Origin: Chamaelirium japonicum
Taxonomy: Eukaryota > Streptophyta > Magnoliopsida > Liliales > Melanthiaceae
Reading direction: 5' to 3'
Length of the DNA: 64,000 nt
Assembly: GCA_947650365.1 (NCBI GenBank)
Contig: OX393549.1
Span: 21,907,072-21,971,071, forward strand
Shown in pieces: positions 39,527-51,500 of the stretch (position 1 is the first letter of the stretch; each line of letters begins with the position of its first letter). The translations under genes and the position numbers were made by a program. The notes under the pieces were generated by a model that had not been told where the DNA came from, made no database searches, and saw only the letters and a program-made list of their open reading frames with translations.

Positions 39527-41095
39527 TTTACAGTTGTGATATGGCATGTTATTCCTAGCTATTTTAGTGACGTATTGTTGTGGAGAACTTTGTAGTGCAC
39601 TTGAGACTTATTTAAAGACCTCTGTAGTCCTTTATTTGACAATCAATAAATGAAATAAATATTTTTGCTTTGCTCCTTTTTATGGCATGTTATTCCTAGT
39701 TATTTCAGTAATATTTTAAAGGTCTTTCTTACCTTATTTCTTTGAGTCATCTCTTTTGGGAGTTTTTGACTTGATGCTGAGCGAGCTAGGGGGTGGATAT
39801 TTTATGCACCCATATTTACCCCCTCATGGCGGACTGAGACACGCAGCACCTTGGCGGGTAATGACTTATTGCTTGAGTGGGGTACCCCGGACATGTGTCC
39901 CAAAGGTATAACCCTATCCATGAGGGGTCATGCCCCCTGAGAGGGGTCTATACATCCCCTTGGGGGGTCTTAGTGACAGCTGGCGCCTCAGAGGGGGTTA
40001 CACACCTCTCTGGTGACTTAGGTTCCAGGGGAAGCTTCCCCTTGGGCAGCTCAGTCTCTGGGGGGGGGGAGAATTTGTCTGCCTTCATGGTGACTCAAGA
40101 TCTATGGCAGTTTTGTCCATCCTTTTGGTTGGCCAGCCCCTAGAGGTGGCTTTGTCCACTCTTTTGGCGGGTCGGCACAAGGGGAGATTTTTTATGCCTC
40201 TATGGTGGCCAGGATATTGGGGGTGGCTTGTCCACACCAATGGCGGATCAGGTCTTAGGGGGTGGATGGTCCAACTTTTTAGCGGCTGATGCCCGGTAGG
40301 GTGTTTGTTCACCATTTTGGCAGCTCCTGTCCCGTAGGAAGCTTGTTTGCCATTTTAACTGCTGTTGCCTCGTAGGCCATCCATCCAACGTTTTGGCGGC
40401 TCCCGCTTAATAGGGAATTTTCTACCACGCTGCTCCACGTCGCTCTAGCAGGTCTTCCCAAGTGTGCTTTCTGCCAATCACTTGGGCCGGTCATTAGAAC
40501 CATAAAAAAATGGTGCTAAAAATGCCTCAGGAATCTTACGGTCGCCTAAAAATGTAAGCCTTCATGCGGGAGGAACTCGGTTGGACTTCTTTTTCCCCGT
40601 ACTCCCGGGATGTCTTTGGCATGTTGAGAGACTACATCCTAACCTTCTAACCAGAATATATGGCTCCATCCGACATAGCAAGAGTCTCCACCACTTTTTT
40701 TTTTGCATCAAGGTGAGTATTCTTGCCTTTGAGCTTTACCTGCTTGAGGGGTTAAATTTACCCCGAGTGGGTGAGGGAGCCTTCTCCAAGTCGACTCTTA
40801 GGAAGCTCAATGATGCTTTGCCCGCCTCTTTGGCGGCTCTGTTCCAAGGGATACTTGGTTCATCTTTTTGGCGATTCTACTCTGAAGGTAGCTTTCATCC
40901 GTCTTTTTGGCACCTTTGCTCCATTGGAAGCTTGGTCCGCCATTTTGGCGCTCTGCTTCGAAGCAAACTTTGTTCGCCTCTTTGGCGGTTCTACTCCGAA
41001 GGATGCTTGTCCACCTCTTTAGTACTGGATCATCATGTACTCTACTTTCATGTTGTGGTTTCCCCTGTGGCGGATTAAATAAATCCCCATATTTG
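39527..41095. repeat. decayed 50-60 bp minisatellite, possibly from an old LTR
   Basis: From about 39790 to 41060 a motif of 'ttttggcggctc...gaagcttgtccgcc' recurs every 50-60 bp with heavy divergence. At 39540 and 39683 'tatggcatgttattccta' is repeated. 39635-39665 has 'caataaatgaaataaat', resembling an LTR polyadenylation region. No coding domain was found. An old LTR-retrotransposon origin is only a guess. Confidence 0.5.
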
Positions 41096-41259
41096 TTTGC
41101 AAAAAAAAAAACCAAATATTTAATTTATAAAATATGGAAATATATAATAAATAATATTACATATATTATATCATATATTTTTAGAATAAATATTTTAATT
41201 TTATAACTTTATTTTTAAAGTTTAATGAATTTATCTTAATATTTAAATGAGTTTTAAAA

Positions 41260-41590
41260 GGACTTTAAAAAAAATTGAGGCACATATGGAGGGGGCACAA
41301 TCAAAGTAACCGTGATACATGTCAATTCCTGTAACAAACTAATCACAAACGCCCATACACCCCTATGCACTGCGTCAGAGTCACACGATGACAGCCACCA
41401 CGACAGATGCATCACACTCAGCCCTAACTGCAACGCTCTTCTCCTAATGACCAAGTAACCTATATGAGGTGCTATCGTGTGGCTATGATGCAGTGCATAG
41501 GGGTGTGGGCATTGGTGATTGATTTGTTATAGGAGCTGACGTGTATCACGGTTACACCAAAAGTTTTTTTTCGAATAATGGGTGATTAAT
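41260..41590. mobile_element. foldback MITE
   Basis: The arms at about 41297-41400 and 41464-41567 are near-complementary. Examples are 'gtaaccgtgatacatgtca' against 'tgacgtgtatcacggttac', and 'cacccctatgcactg' against 'cagtgcataggggtg'. Only about 60 bp separates the arms. Outer 'ctttaaaaaaaatt' and 'aaaagttttttttc' are a rough terminal inverted repeat. No target duplication was settled. Confidence 0.7.
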
Positions 41591-41719
41591 TCCTAATAGA
41601 TTTTTTTTTTACGTAAAGGACAATGAAATATTACTGATTACATTAGGTCCTTACGTTTGGAAAATATCCATTTTACCCTTGTATGCAACAATACAAGGAA
41701 ATTACATGGAGAGCAACAA

Positions 41720-42010
41720 TTTGGTAATAAAAAGCAGCAATTGCTACAGTGATTTCACAGTAGCATTTTTTCTGTTTTAAAAACAAGTTTTACCACTAAA
41801 GAACAACAATTGCTTTTACTGTTGCAATTGTTGCTCTTTATTACCTAATTGTTGCTCTTTGTTCACTATCACAAAGAGCAACAATTGCTACAATGATTTC
41901 ACTATAGCAAATTTTTTAAACAAGATTTCTCAAAAAAAAAATACTAATGAACAGCAAATTCGGTAGTAAAGAGTAACAATTGTTACCTTAATAAAGAGCA
42001 ATAAAGGGAT
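41720..42010. repeat. 'gctacagtgatttcac' and 'aacaattgc' repeats
   Basis: Short direct and inverted repeats of 'gcaattgctacagtgatttcac' and 'aaagagcaacaattg' occur in AT-rich sequence. The core motif matches the minisatellite at 20860-21575. Confidence 0.55.
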
Positions 42011-42210
42011 ATTTTTGTTATTTATAAGGGATAAAAGTTAGCAAAGAGACCTGCTATAAATGCTTCTTTTTGGAAAGGGTACTCCTTATCCTTAACGTTA
42101 ACCCGATCTTTTGTCAGGGACCTATTGTTAGCTTCTCAAGTTTTTTTCGTTGGAGTGAACCCTCCAACTACAAATAGGTATATGCTAGGAATATTTCTTA
42201 CAGGTTACCC

Positions 42211-42401
42211 GGAAATTTTTTTAGCACAACCGTTTACCATACAACCGCGGGGCCCATGAGCCTCCAGACCTACCAGCACGGTGTGGGTGCTGGGGGCCAA
42301 AAGGCCCAAAACCCTATCTGTTGGGCCCCGCTACCCCATCTCTTGAGAATCGAAGTGGGTCCCGCGGTTGTATGGAACAACGGTCGTGCTGAAAAACTTC
42401 C
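42211..42401. mobile_element. 191-bp foldback MITE directly upstream of the plastid-protein gene
   Basis: The left end GGAAATTTTTTTAGCAC runs into ACCATACAACCGCGGGGCCC. The right half is its inverted counterpart (GGGTCCCGCGGTTGTATGG ... GTGCTGAAAAACTTCC). It lies 136 bp upstream of the ATG at 42537, so it probably overlaps the promoter or 5' UTR. Confidence 0.65.
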
Positions 42402-42536
42402 CCACCCGCCACGCAGAAGTGCAGATCCGTCAGCTGCGTCGATTTTATCAAAAAGGCGCCATTCTTATCTCGGCTCACCTCCTTTCCCCCGACCTCCAGA
42501 TTCAGTTGCCAAGAACGAAGCAGCTCAGCGGCGATC

Positions 42537-45500
42537 ATGGCGGCGGCTCTCGCGAATCCCCTCGTCTCCGCCGGGGATCCACATCGATCTCCCCCCTCTG
42601 GTTGGTTCATATCCCTTCACTCAGCTCATCCAGAATCTACTCTCTTTTGTTGCATCGGTGGTCTGGTGATCATGTGGTTCGAATATATGGGGTTTGATTT
42701 AGTTCTGCTGTGGATGAACTGTTGATGATGGAATTTTTTTTTAATTTTTTTAAATTGGATCTTCTCTCTCTAGGTTTAATTTTGTAAGATTTGATTGAAT
42801 TTGTTGTGGGGGTGCGAATTTCGAATTATGGTTATTGAATGTATATTCCCGACTTGGGATTTTCGGTTTAAATTGCATTGTTCTTTTGCTAACATGATGC
42901 AAAAGTACTTCACCGGAGGAAGGATCATGCGTGGGGGAAGAGGAATAAGAGAAAGAGGGGGACGAAGACGACGATAGAGGCAGCTGGATTTACGAACTGG
43001 ATCAAGCCCATGAGCAAATGCTGAATCCACAAAAATAAAAGAACATAGTTGCATTTAACTTCATGAATTGAATGGGCCTTTCGATATCCGTCCTATATTT
43101 AAGAAGCTTACACTTAAACCGGGCATCATATTTACAAACTAATCCTCTAATTTATAAACAAAATTTAAAGATAACATTTACATACAAATCTCGATTCTTC
43201 TGAACTTTTAGGTCATGATAACTTGGTCAAAACAGCCTGTTTTATGCCTCTTAGTACATCCGGAGGATGTGTCTCATTGAGGCTCCCTAAAAACGGATAT
43301 AATGCGCCTGAAATGAATGCCTAAACTTAAAATACTACTCTCGGAAGTAGTGATAAATTTTTAAAAATGCTTAAAATTGAGATAAAACCTAAAGCAAAAT
43401 AAACTAGAGATAAATAGCCTGAACCTAAGACTCTAACCTAGTCCTATGAGTCACGTCCTGATCTGACCCATATAAATCACGATTCGATGTACTCTTCTAT
43501 GGTACAATATAAAGAATTTTGTAACTCCAGCAAATCCAAAAGATGTGTCTCACCGAGGCACCCTAAAACGTATATAATATATTATATTACATGAGCCTAA
43601 ATGAAAATCCAAATTTAAGTTATGACTCTAGGAAGAACTAAGAATTGATTGCTAGTAAATACAAAAATTCATAAAATTGAGATAAAACATAAAATAAAAT
43701 GAGACATCATTGATAATGAAATGCTTAAAGTAATACTCTTATCTAATCTAACCCTACCCTATGGTTTGCATCATGAACCGAACAATATGTGTCTCGCTCT
43801 TCTATACCTTTTCTTGGGTAAGATATTAAGCATAACAATATTAATGCGAAGATCCTACTGCATCTTACTTACTAGCTTCAAACACAAGCGATGCCTCGAA
43901 AAAATACGAAAAGAAATGTAGAAAATAAAATGCTCATCTATCTATTTAGCTATCAATGTCAGATATGATGAATAATCCATGCTAGATGTTATATAGAATC
44001 GTATGAACCTCAACCTAGTCTATTATATATCCACCAATATAACTCATGCGTAGAATACCTTAGAAGACACTTCAAGCAAATTGAAAATAAAACATATCAT
44101 TTGAAATCAAACCTATATGGACCGTCAAATACAGGTTTTGCATTTCGGTTGAAATGATTTGTTTCGGATCGGTTACGACCGGACCCAGTCTCAAAACTCT
44201 TGACGCTTCGGGTTTCGAACTGGTTTTCAACTTATAAGGATATTTCAACAAATAACATGCATATCAACCTTATTTACATAAAAAACATTTAAGTTTTCTC
44301 CATTTACTTTAAGTTATTTTGTGTAAAGAAGTAAATACCTCCCATTTGGATTTAATACAAATATCAGAAAAATCAAAATCCAAAAAAATCAAAATGTAAT
44401 GTTCTAGTTCCTATAGAAAATCAGGCTCTAAAATTTTAGCAAAAAAAGAAACTTAGCTGAAACAAAAACCTCAAAATATTATAGAAAGGAAAAAATCTTT
44501 GAAAATCTTGAAGTATAAGATCAACTTAAAAATCGAGGTAAATAAAAAATCCTACTCTTTTAAAAGCAAGACCAATATGAAATGGGTGCCGAGTGTTACA
44601 TAGCATGTGGTCCATGGAGGTTGGACAAGAAGCATCTTTTTTCTGAATGGAGATATGGAGCACATATATTCATTATAATTTATTCAACACTTAAATGATA
44701 GAAACCATTTGATTAATCTGCCAAATTGGATGAACTTTGCTAGAAGTAAGGGGGTAGCAAGGGGGTACCCTAATCACTGGGATTCTACCATACTAATTCT
44801 ATGTATTGCAAACAAATGTCATGTACAATACACTATAATCTTGAATTTGACGTATCGTACATAACTCATTGATGTAGGACTGCCAGGACGAGATAGGGGT
44901 CCCATAGAATCAATAAAGCAAAGTTCAAATCATGACAAATAGATGAACATACATGAATTTTTTTTAATTATGAAGCGTGCAAACTATCCTCGATCAGATT
45001 TCAGCAAAAATGATCTCAATTTAGCAAAAACAATAATCAAAGAGTTTCTTGGAAAATCTGGGGGTGCCCTCGGAAACCAGCAACTATGTTGATGGTACCC
45101 TCAGCAATTCTGGGCATCCCAATCAGCAATCAGCCACTGCAGAAACAACAACCAACAACAATCAATAACGCAGGGGTGCCCTCGGAATAATTAGCATTGA
45201 CTGCGGCGTGCCCTCAGAAAAAAAAGAAGAAGAGACTTTTGTTTGTGAAACAAGGAGGCCGCATGGCTCCTCTTCTGGCATTCTTTCTTCGCCAGAAAAG
45301 TTGGTGGAACTGCCTGTCTATACTTTCTTGAAATTTCTGTTGCCTTCAATAACTCTTAAAAGTAGGTGGAACCGCTTGTCTTATTCACTTAAATAAATTG
45401 TGCACCTCTTTGTATGAGCCAAACCTGTTTTTCCAAATTTTTTATATTGCCCCAATTCTTACATTCCATTTGCTATTTGCACCCTATGAAATCCGCTTAT

Positions 45501-48500
45501 GCCTTGATGCAGACGAGCCCACTACGTGCAGTTTTTCTACAGCTGATCGTGTATTTTCAACCGCGCCGGAGATCCAGGAACCCGATCGTCGATCCGTCTG
45601 CATCAGTGGAAAGCTTAATCGAAGCCCCACAGTTTTGGTTTTTATTTTGTTTCGATCCGACCAACGGATCTTTAGTTATTTCAGTTTTTATTTCTGGTTT
45701 GGGTAGGTGCGAGCCATGTTCGCATCCGGTTCGAGCCACAGATGCCGAACTGACTCATTTCCGTGTTAGAGTCTTAGCCGTAGGATCCTAAATGAGATTA
45801 AATCTCAATGGATGAGATTCCAAGAGAAACCAAAAATCCCAAAAAAACCACCCGACCGGTCCTCCCTCTCTCTCTCCCGCGGACACCCGACTCTCTCTCT
45901 CTCTTCCGCGGTCTTTTCTCTCTCCTCCCGCGTCCGTCTCTCTCTCTACCCGATCGGACTCTCTCTCCCTTCCTTTCCTTTTGTGTTTTCTTTTGGTTGT
46001 GCCCCTATAAAGCCTAAACCCTAATTGCTAAAGAGGGGAGATGAAATTGAAATTGAAACCCTAGATTGAAGAAGCGTGTGCGCTTGTTCGGTTATCCCTT
46101 CCGAAGAAATCCTCTCTGCTTCTTGTCTACTTCTTCCTTCCGCACGCTTCTACCCCGTCGCCCCGCTATTCATCCTCGGCTTCACGGAAGATCGACGTGG
46201 AGTGTCTTCTTCTTCAAGATCGTCGTCTCGGCTTCTTCACCCCGTCTTCTGGACCACACCTCCCCCTTCCGCGCCATTCCTCTGCAACACGGAGTATCGG
46301 AAAGCTGCCGGCATTGACCTAAGCACGGTTTGGATTGTCCTCTGATTTTTCATGTGATATTTTCCTTTCCAGTAACCGGCCTTGTTGCTGATTTTATGTT
46401 AGGATCCCTAAATTTCTGTTTTCCCGAGAGTCTCATCCATTAGGGTTTATTCGTTTAGGGTTTTACTTGTTCTTGAGACATTGGCTTATTCAATTTGAGA
46501 TTGTGTTATGTGTCCTTGCTGGAATTCAGTTAGGATAATCTGAAATTAATGTTCATCTTGTCAGTTTCATTATTTCGTTAAATTAAATCTGATTGGGATT
46601 GAGTGGATGATGAATAGTGATTATAGTCTTTGCTGAAATCTGGTTTTAATGTGCTGAAATCTGATTTTATTGTTTAAATTCTGCACTTGGGTTAAATTAA
46701 GCATACGCATTCCATCTAGTTAGTAACAGATCCCATCAAGTTGGTATCAGAGCGCACTAGTCGTCGCGTCCTTACGCAACGGCCGGTCCTCTCGCATCAT
46801 TCGCATCTTCTCGCGTTTGCTGAAATTTTTTTTATTTACCTTCTTTCATTTTAGTTTTGTACCCTGCATTAACTAGTCACACGCATCGCGTGAACGCATA
46901 CATTTTAGGACCATCCCTTTTTCTCCCGAGTGAATCGATAGCATCTACTAGGCAATCTAGCATGGCAGGATCTTTGCCACCCCGCACTTGGCACGATGGC
47001 TTCATAAGGCAACAGGAACACATGGGTAGGCTTCATACCCAAATAGAAAAATTGACCTTGGCCGTCACCAAATCCCAGAATCCACCTCGACCCCATCGGG
47101 AACACAGGACTAGAGCGTCGCCAGGGCATAGTGAGTTAGACCTAGAGTCAGGAGGAGCCAGCGCCAGTTCCTCTAATGGATCTGATAGGCGGAATAGCAG
47201 AACTCCTAGGAGATCGAAGTCCCATTGGGGCTGGGATCCAAGCATCAACATAGACATTCCTGAGTTCGGGGGTCGGATGGATCCCGAAGAGTTTCTAGAG
47301 TGGGCCGAGCATATCGACCGGTATTTCGAGTGGAAGACAATCCCCCGCGACAAACAAGTTAAGTTTGTCAGCCTTAAACTGAAAGGTCATGCACTGGTTT
47401 GGTGGAAACAGTTGCAGACCGCTAGGGGTAGAAAAGGAAAAGATAAAATTTCCACTTGGACCCACATGAGGGAAAAGCTGCAACGGAAGTTCCTCCCTTC
47501 CGATTCCAAACAAAGTGTGTTCCAGAATTCGTCCTCGAAAGTATCCGAGCGCACTAGTCGTCGCGTTAGGGAAAAGAGCACAAATCTGATGGCAAACTAC
47601 GTGCAGATCAGCCAAAACAGAAGTTGCCAAAACCTGCGACAAGAGCACGAATTAGTAGATCAGCCAGGACACAAGTCAGCCGATTGTCCTCAACGACAAT
47701 TCAACCCACAGACAAATCTGGCGGACAATGACAAGGAAGAGGACAGTCATGGGTCTGAGGGCGAACACGTCAATGAGTTAGTCTTGGGGGAAGATGATAT
47801 GACTGCACCATGCTGGTTATTCGCCAGTCTCCATCACCCCATGCACCTAAGGCTCTTCTGAATCAGAAACATTCCATACCCCCATTCGCTGATTATCTAG
47901 TAGGGTGTTCATCTGGTTCACTAGCAATTGAGAAGGGATTAGACAACATTTTGCATTCCATTGCATGCACATCGCATTTAGAGTCTGTAGGCATTCATCA
48001 TTTGCCTGACCTCCATACATCCATAGATCATTCATATGTGCATCCATATTGTCATCCAAGTGTTGAATTAGGCAATAACGACGATTTTGGCATGTTTGAT
48101 CACTTTTCGATGCAAAATACTTATGAATCATGCGTTCAAATTTCAGACAACCCATCATTTTTAATTTTTCGAAATCATAACAAGTGGCATGATGAGTATT
48201 TTAATTTCTCATTTTTTTCACTGAATCCCGACAATGATTGCATGACATATCTTCGTCATCTAGAATCCACTTGTTTTGCACCGTGCGCAGGCCACCTCGA
48301 GCACCACATAATGCACCCGCACCCCATGGCCTTCCAAATACACCATTGCCTATTGCGCAAGCCGATGACCCGCAGCACATTATGCTCCCGCGGCCTTTCT
48401 TTTCACATGTCATTTGAATTTCATGTCAACCCGAATTCCTATTATCACATGAAATTATCTGAGTCTTTTGACGATCTTATCGTGCCGCGGAGGATGTTGG

Positions 48501-51500
48501 TGTTGACTTTCAGGTCTTCGCTTGGCGTCAAGGGGCAGGGGATACGAGATGGAGTTGCTGCATACTTGAGGTGGATTACTTGGCCACCAGACCCGGGAGA
48601 GCAGTTCGAGCGGATTCAGCGGCTACCGATACTACCAGGCGAGCCCCCGCCGGATCCAGGACCTTGCTCAACAGGAGTCGAGTTCTTTTGAGTCCGGGGG
48701 ACTTGATGCAGACGAGCCCACTACGTGCAGTTTTTCTACAGCTGATCGTGTATTTTCAACCGCGCCGGAGATCCAGGAACCCGATCGTCGATCCGTCTGC
48801 ATCAGTGGAAAGCTTAATCGAAGCCCCACAGTTTTGATTTTTATTTTGTTTCGATCCGACCAACGGACCTTTAGTTATTTCAGTTTTTATTTCTGGTTTG
48901 GGTAGGTGCGAGCCATGTTCGCATCCGGTTCGAGCCACAGATGCCGAACTGACTCATTTCCGTGTTAGAGTCTTAGCCGTAGGATCCTAAATGAGATTAA
49001 ATCTCAATGGATGAGATTCCAAGAGAAACCAAAAATCCCAAAAAAACCACCCGACCGGTCCTCCCTCTCTCTCTCCCGCGGACACCCGACTCTCTCTCTC
49101 TCTCTTCCGCGGTCTTTTCTCTCTCCTCCCGCGTCCGTCTCTCTCTCTACCCGATCGGACTCTCTCTCCCTTCCTTTCCTTTTGTGTTTTCTTTTGGTTG
49201 TGCCCCTATAAAGCCTAAACCCTAATTGCTAAAGAGGGGAGATGAAATTGAAATTGAAACCCTAGATTGAAGAAGCGTGTGCGCTTGTTCGGTTATCCCT
49301 TCCGAAGAAATCCTCTCTGCTTCTTGTCTACTTCTTCCTTCCGCACGCTTCTACCCCGTCGCCCCGCTATTCATCCTCGGCTTCACGGAAGATCGACGTG
49401 GAGTGTCTTCTTCTTCAAGATCGTCGTCTCGGCTTCTTCACCCCGTCTTCTGGACCACACCTCCCCCTTCCGCGCCATTCCTCTGCAACACGGAGTATCG
49501 GAAAGCTGCCGGCATTGACCTAAGCACGGTTTGGATTGTCCTCTGATTTTTCATGTGATATTTTCCTTTCCAGTAACCGGCCTTGTTGCTGATTTTATGT
49601 TAGGATCCCTAAATTTCTGTTTTCCCGAGAGTCTCATCCATTAGGGTTTATTCGTTTAGGGTTTTACTTGTTCTTGAGACATTGGCTTATTCAATTTGAG
49701 ATTGTGTTATGTGTCCTTGCTGGAATTCAGTTAGGATAATCTGAAATTAATGTTCATCTTGTCAGTTTCATTATTTCGTTAAATTAAATCTGATTGGGAT
49801 TGAGTGGATGATGAATAGTGATTATAGTCTTTGCTGAAATCTGGTTTTAATGTGCTGAAATCTGATTTTATTGTTTAAATTCTGCACTTGGGTTAAATTA
49901 AGCATACGCATTCCATCTAGTTAGTAACAGATCCCATCATGCCTCCTCATTAGCAACTTGTCCTCTTCTTCTGCAGACACTGAAAGAACGCACTCAAAGC
50001 AGTATAAAGAAAGAAAAATCATTAGATACAAAGAATCCTAACCTAAGCCCCATAAAAAGTTATATTTAAGTCAGGATTTTAAATTCTAGTATCATCTAGA
50101 ATATTGGCCAGAAGTTCCTATATGTAACTAAGATCCAACGAATACTACACTGCATGCAACTCCGAGTAAGGTATTGTAATCATTTGCTTCAATCTATGAC
50201 AAAGATATTTTAGCTGGAAAGTCGGGTCTTGTTCATTTAACTTTATTACTTATTATTTTCTTCGCATCCTTCCTTTATGCATATGTTAAATCTACAATGT
50301 CGGATCTTAATGTTTTGGAAGGCGGAAAAAGTAAGTTTGATTAGTTCTAGTGCAAATTGTTCAATGGTTTTCACTATATTCACTCTTCCTGAGTAAAGGT
50401 GGGTCTACCAATTGATCCTGAAAGAATGTAGGTTGCGATTGGAGATGTTGGCATCCTTAACAATCTGTGAAATGTTTGAAGACATTTTCAAGGCACTTCT
50501 TTAGGATGTATAAGTCACTCAAATTTTCTTAAATGCCATTGGATCATATATGGAATCTTTTTCTGCTGCTTTCTTTAGAAAGGCCTCTTATCCTCTCTTA
50601 TTTATGTTTTTTTTGTCTCCCCCTGGTAAGGTTTTCCCTTGAAGCTGTCGGATCAATGTCTTGTACATTACAGGCCTATGAACTTGTCTCTCCGTCCCAT
50701 TCGCCAGTGGAAAGCCAAAGTAGGAACCTCTAAAAGCCGATTTACCATTCGAGCTGGATATAGGTACTTGAATCACTAACGCTAAATTCTTGAAACTTTA
50801 ATGCAGGCTTTTGATCTTTATATGATTCTACTCGACAGTTTGCTTGGCCATTTATATGGATATGTTTGTTTTGCTTTCAAAGATAGTACTTTAAAGTTCT
50901 ACATGCAATCACTCAGTGTACTCCATTGTGTTTCTGTAGCCTGTAAAATGTTCCAGTAGGCCATGGAAAAATTTACAGATGCCGTGCTTGTTTATATGTG
51001 AAGCTATGCTTCATATGGACGTGTATGTAAATGATCATAATTGCAATAAAAGAAACATATTTAATACCCTTCTATCTTCTCATTCAAACACATTCATCCT
51101 ATTATTTCTTATTTATTTATTTTTATGCTTTTAGGCCCATGCTACAGTCCCTTTTTTTTTCTTCTTTCTTTTTTGTGGGGATGTGATAATTTTTGTTTTG
51201 TTGCTGCTAGCTTATGGTTATGGATGTTGGAATTATACAAGCTAGGATGTGAACTCTGGTTTCCACTTCAGGATTCAAAACATACAACATGTGAAGGAGC
51301 TTTTAGTTGATGCGATAAGTGTAAAGAAGATATGTGGAGTGATGATGGCTAGAATTCTGTCTTTTTCACTGTGTTTGTGGTAGCTGTGTGTCCATTTATG
51401 TTTTCCATAACTAGTGTGAGAACTGATTTCTTTCTGCCTGATATCAGCACTGTTAAGAAAACAAATTACTCAACAAAGCTGCGTTGAGCGACCTAATTAA

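Larger units (their letters stand above)
45505..49939 (+). mobile_element. gag-only LTR retrotransposon (TR-GAG type), 4.4 kb, TSD TGCCT
   Basis: LTRs at 45505-46738 (1234 bp) and 48704-49939 (1236 bp) both start TGATGCAGAC and end CCCATCA. They differ by two substitutions and one CT unit. TGCCT flanks both sides (45500-45504, 49940-49944). The initiator-Met-type primer site TTGGTATCAGAGC (46741-46753) and a purine run before the 3' LTR are present. The internal 1965 bp holds gag remnants but no protease, reverse transcriptase or integrase. It therefore needs a helper element for mobility. It lies in intron 1 of the plastid-protein gene, same strand. Confidence 0.93.

Noticed and set aside
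45398..46345. Frames of 60-125 codons repeated at 48571-49546
   Set aside because: Duplicated because they lie in the two LTRs of the TR-GAG element; no domain.
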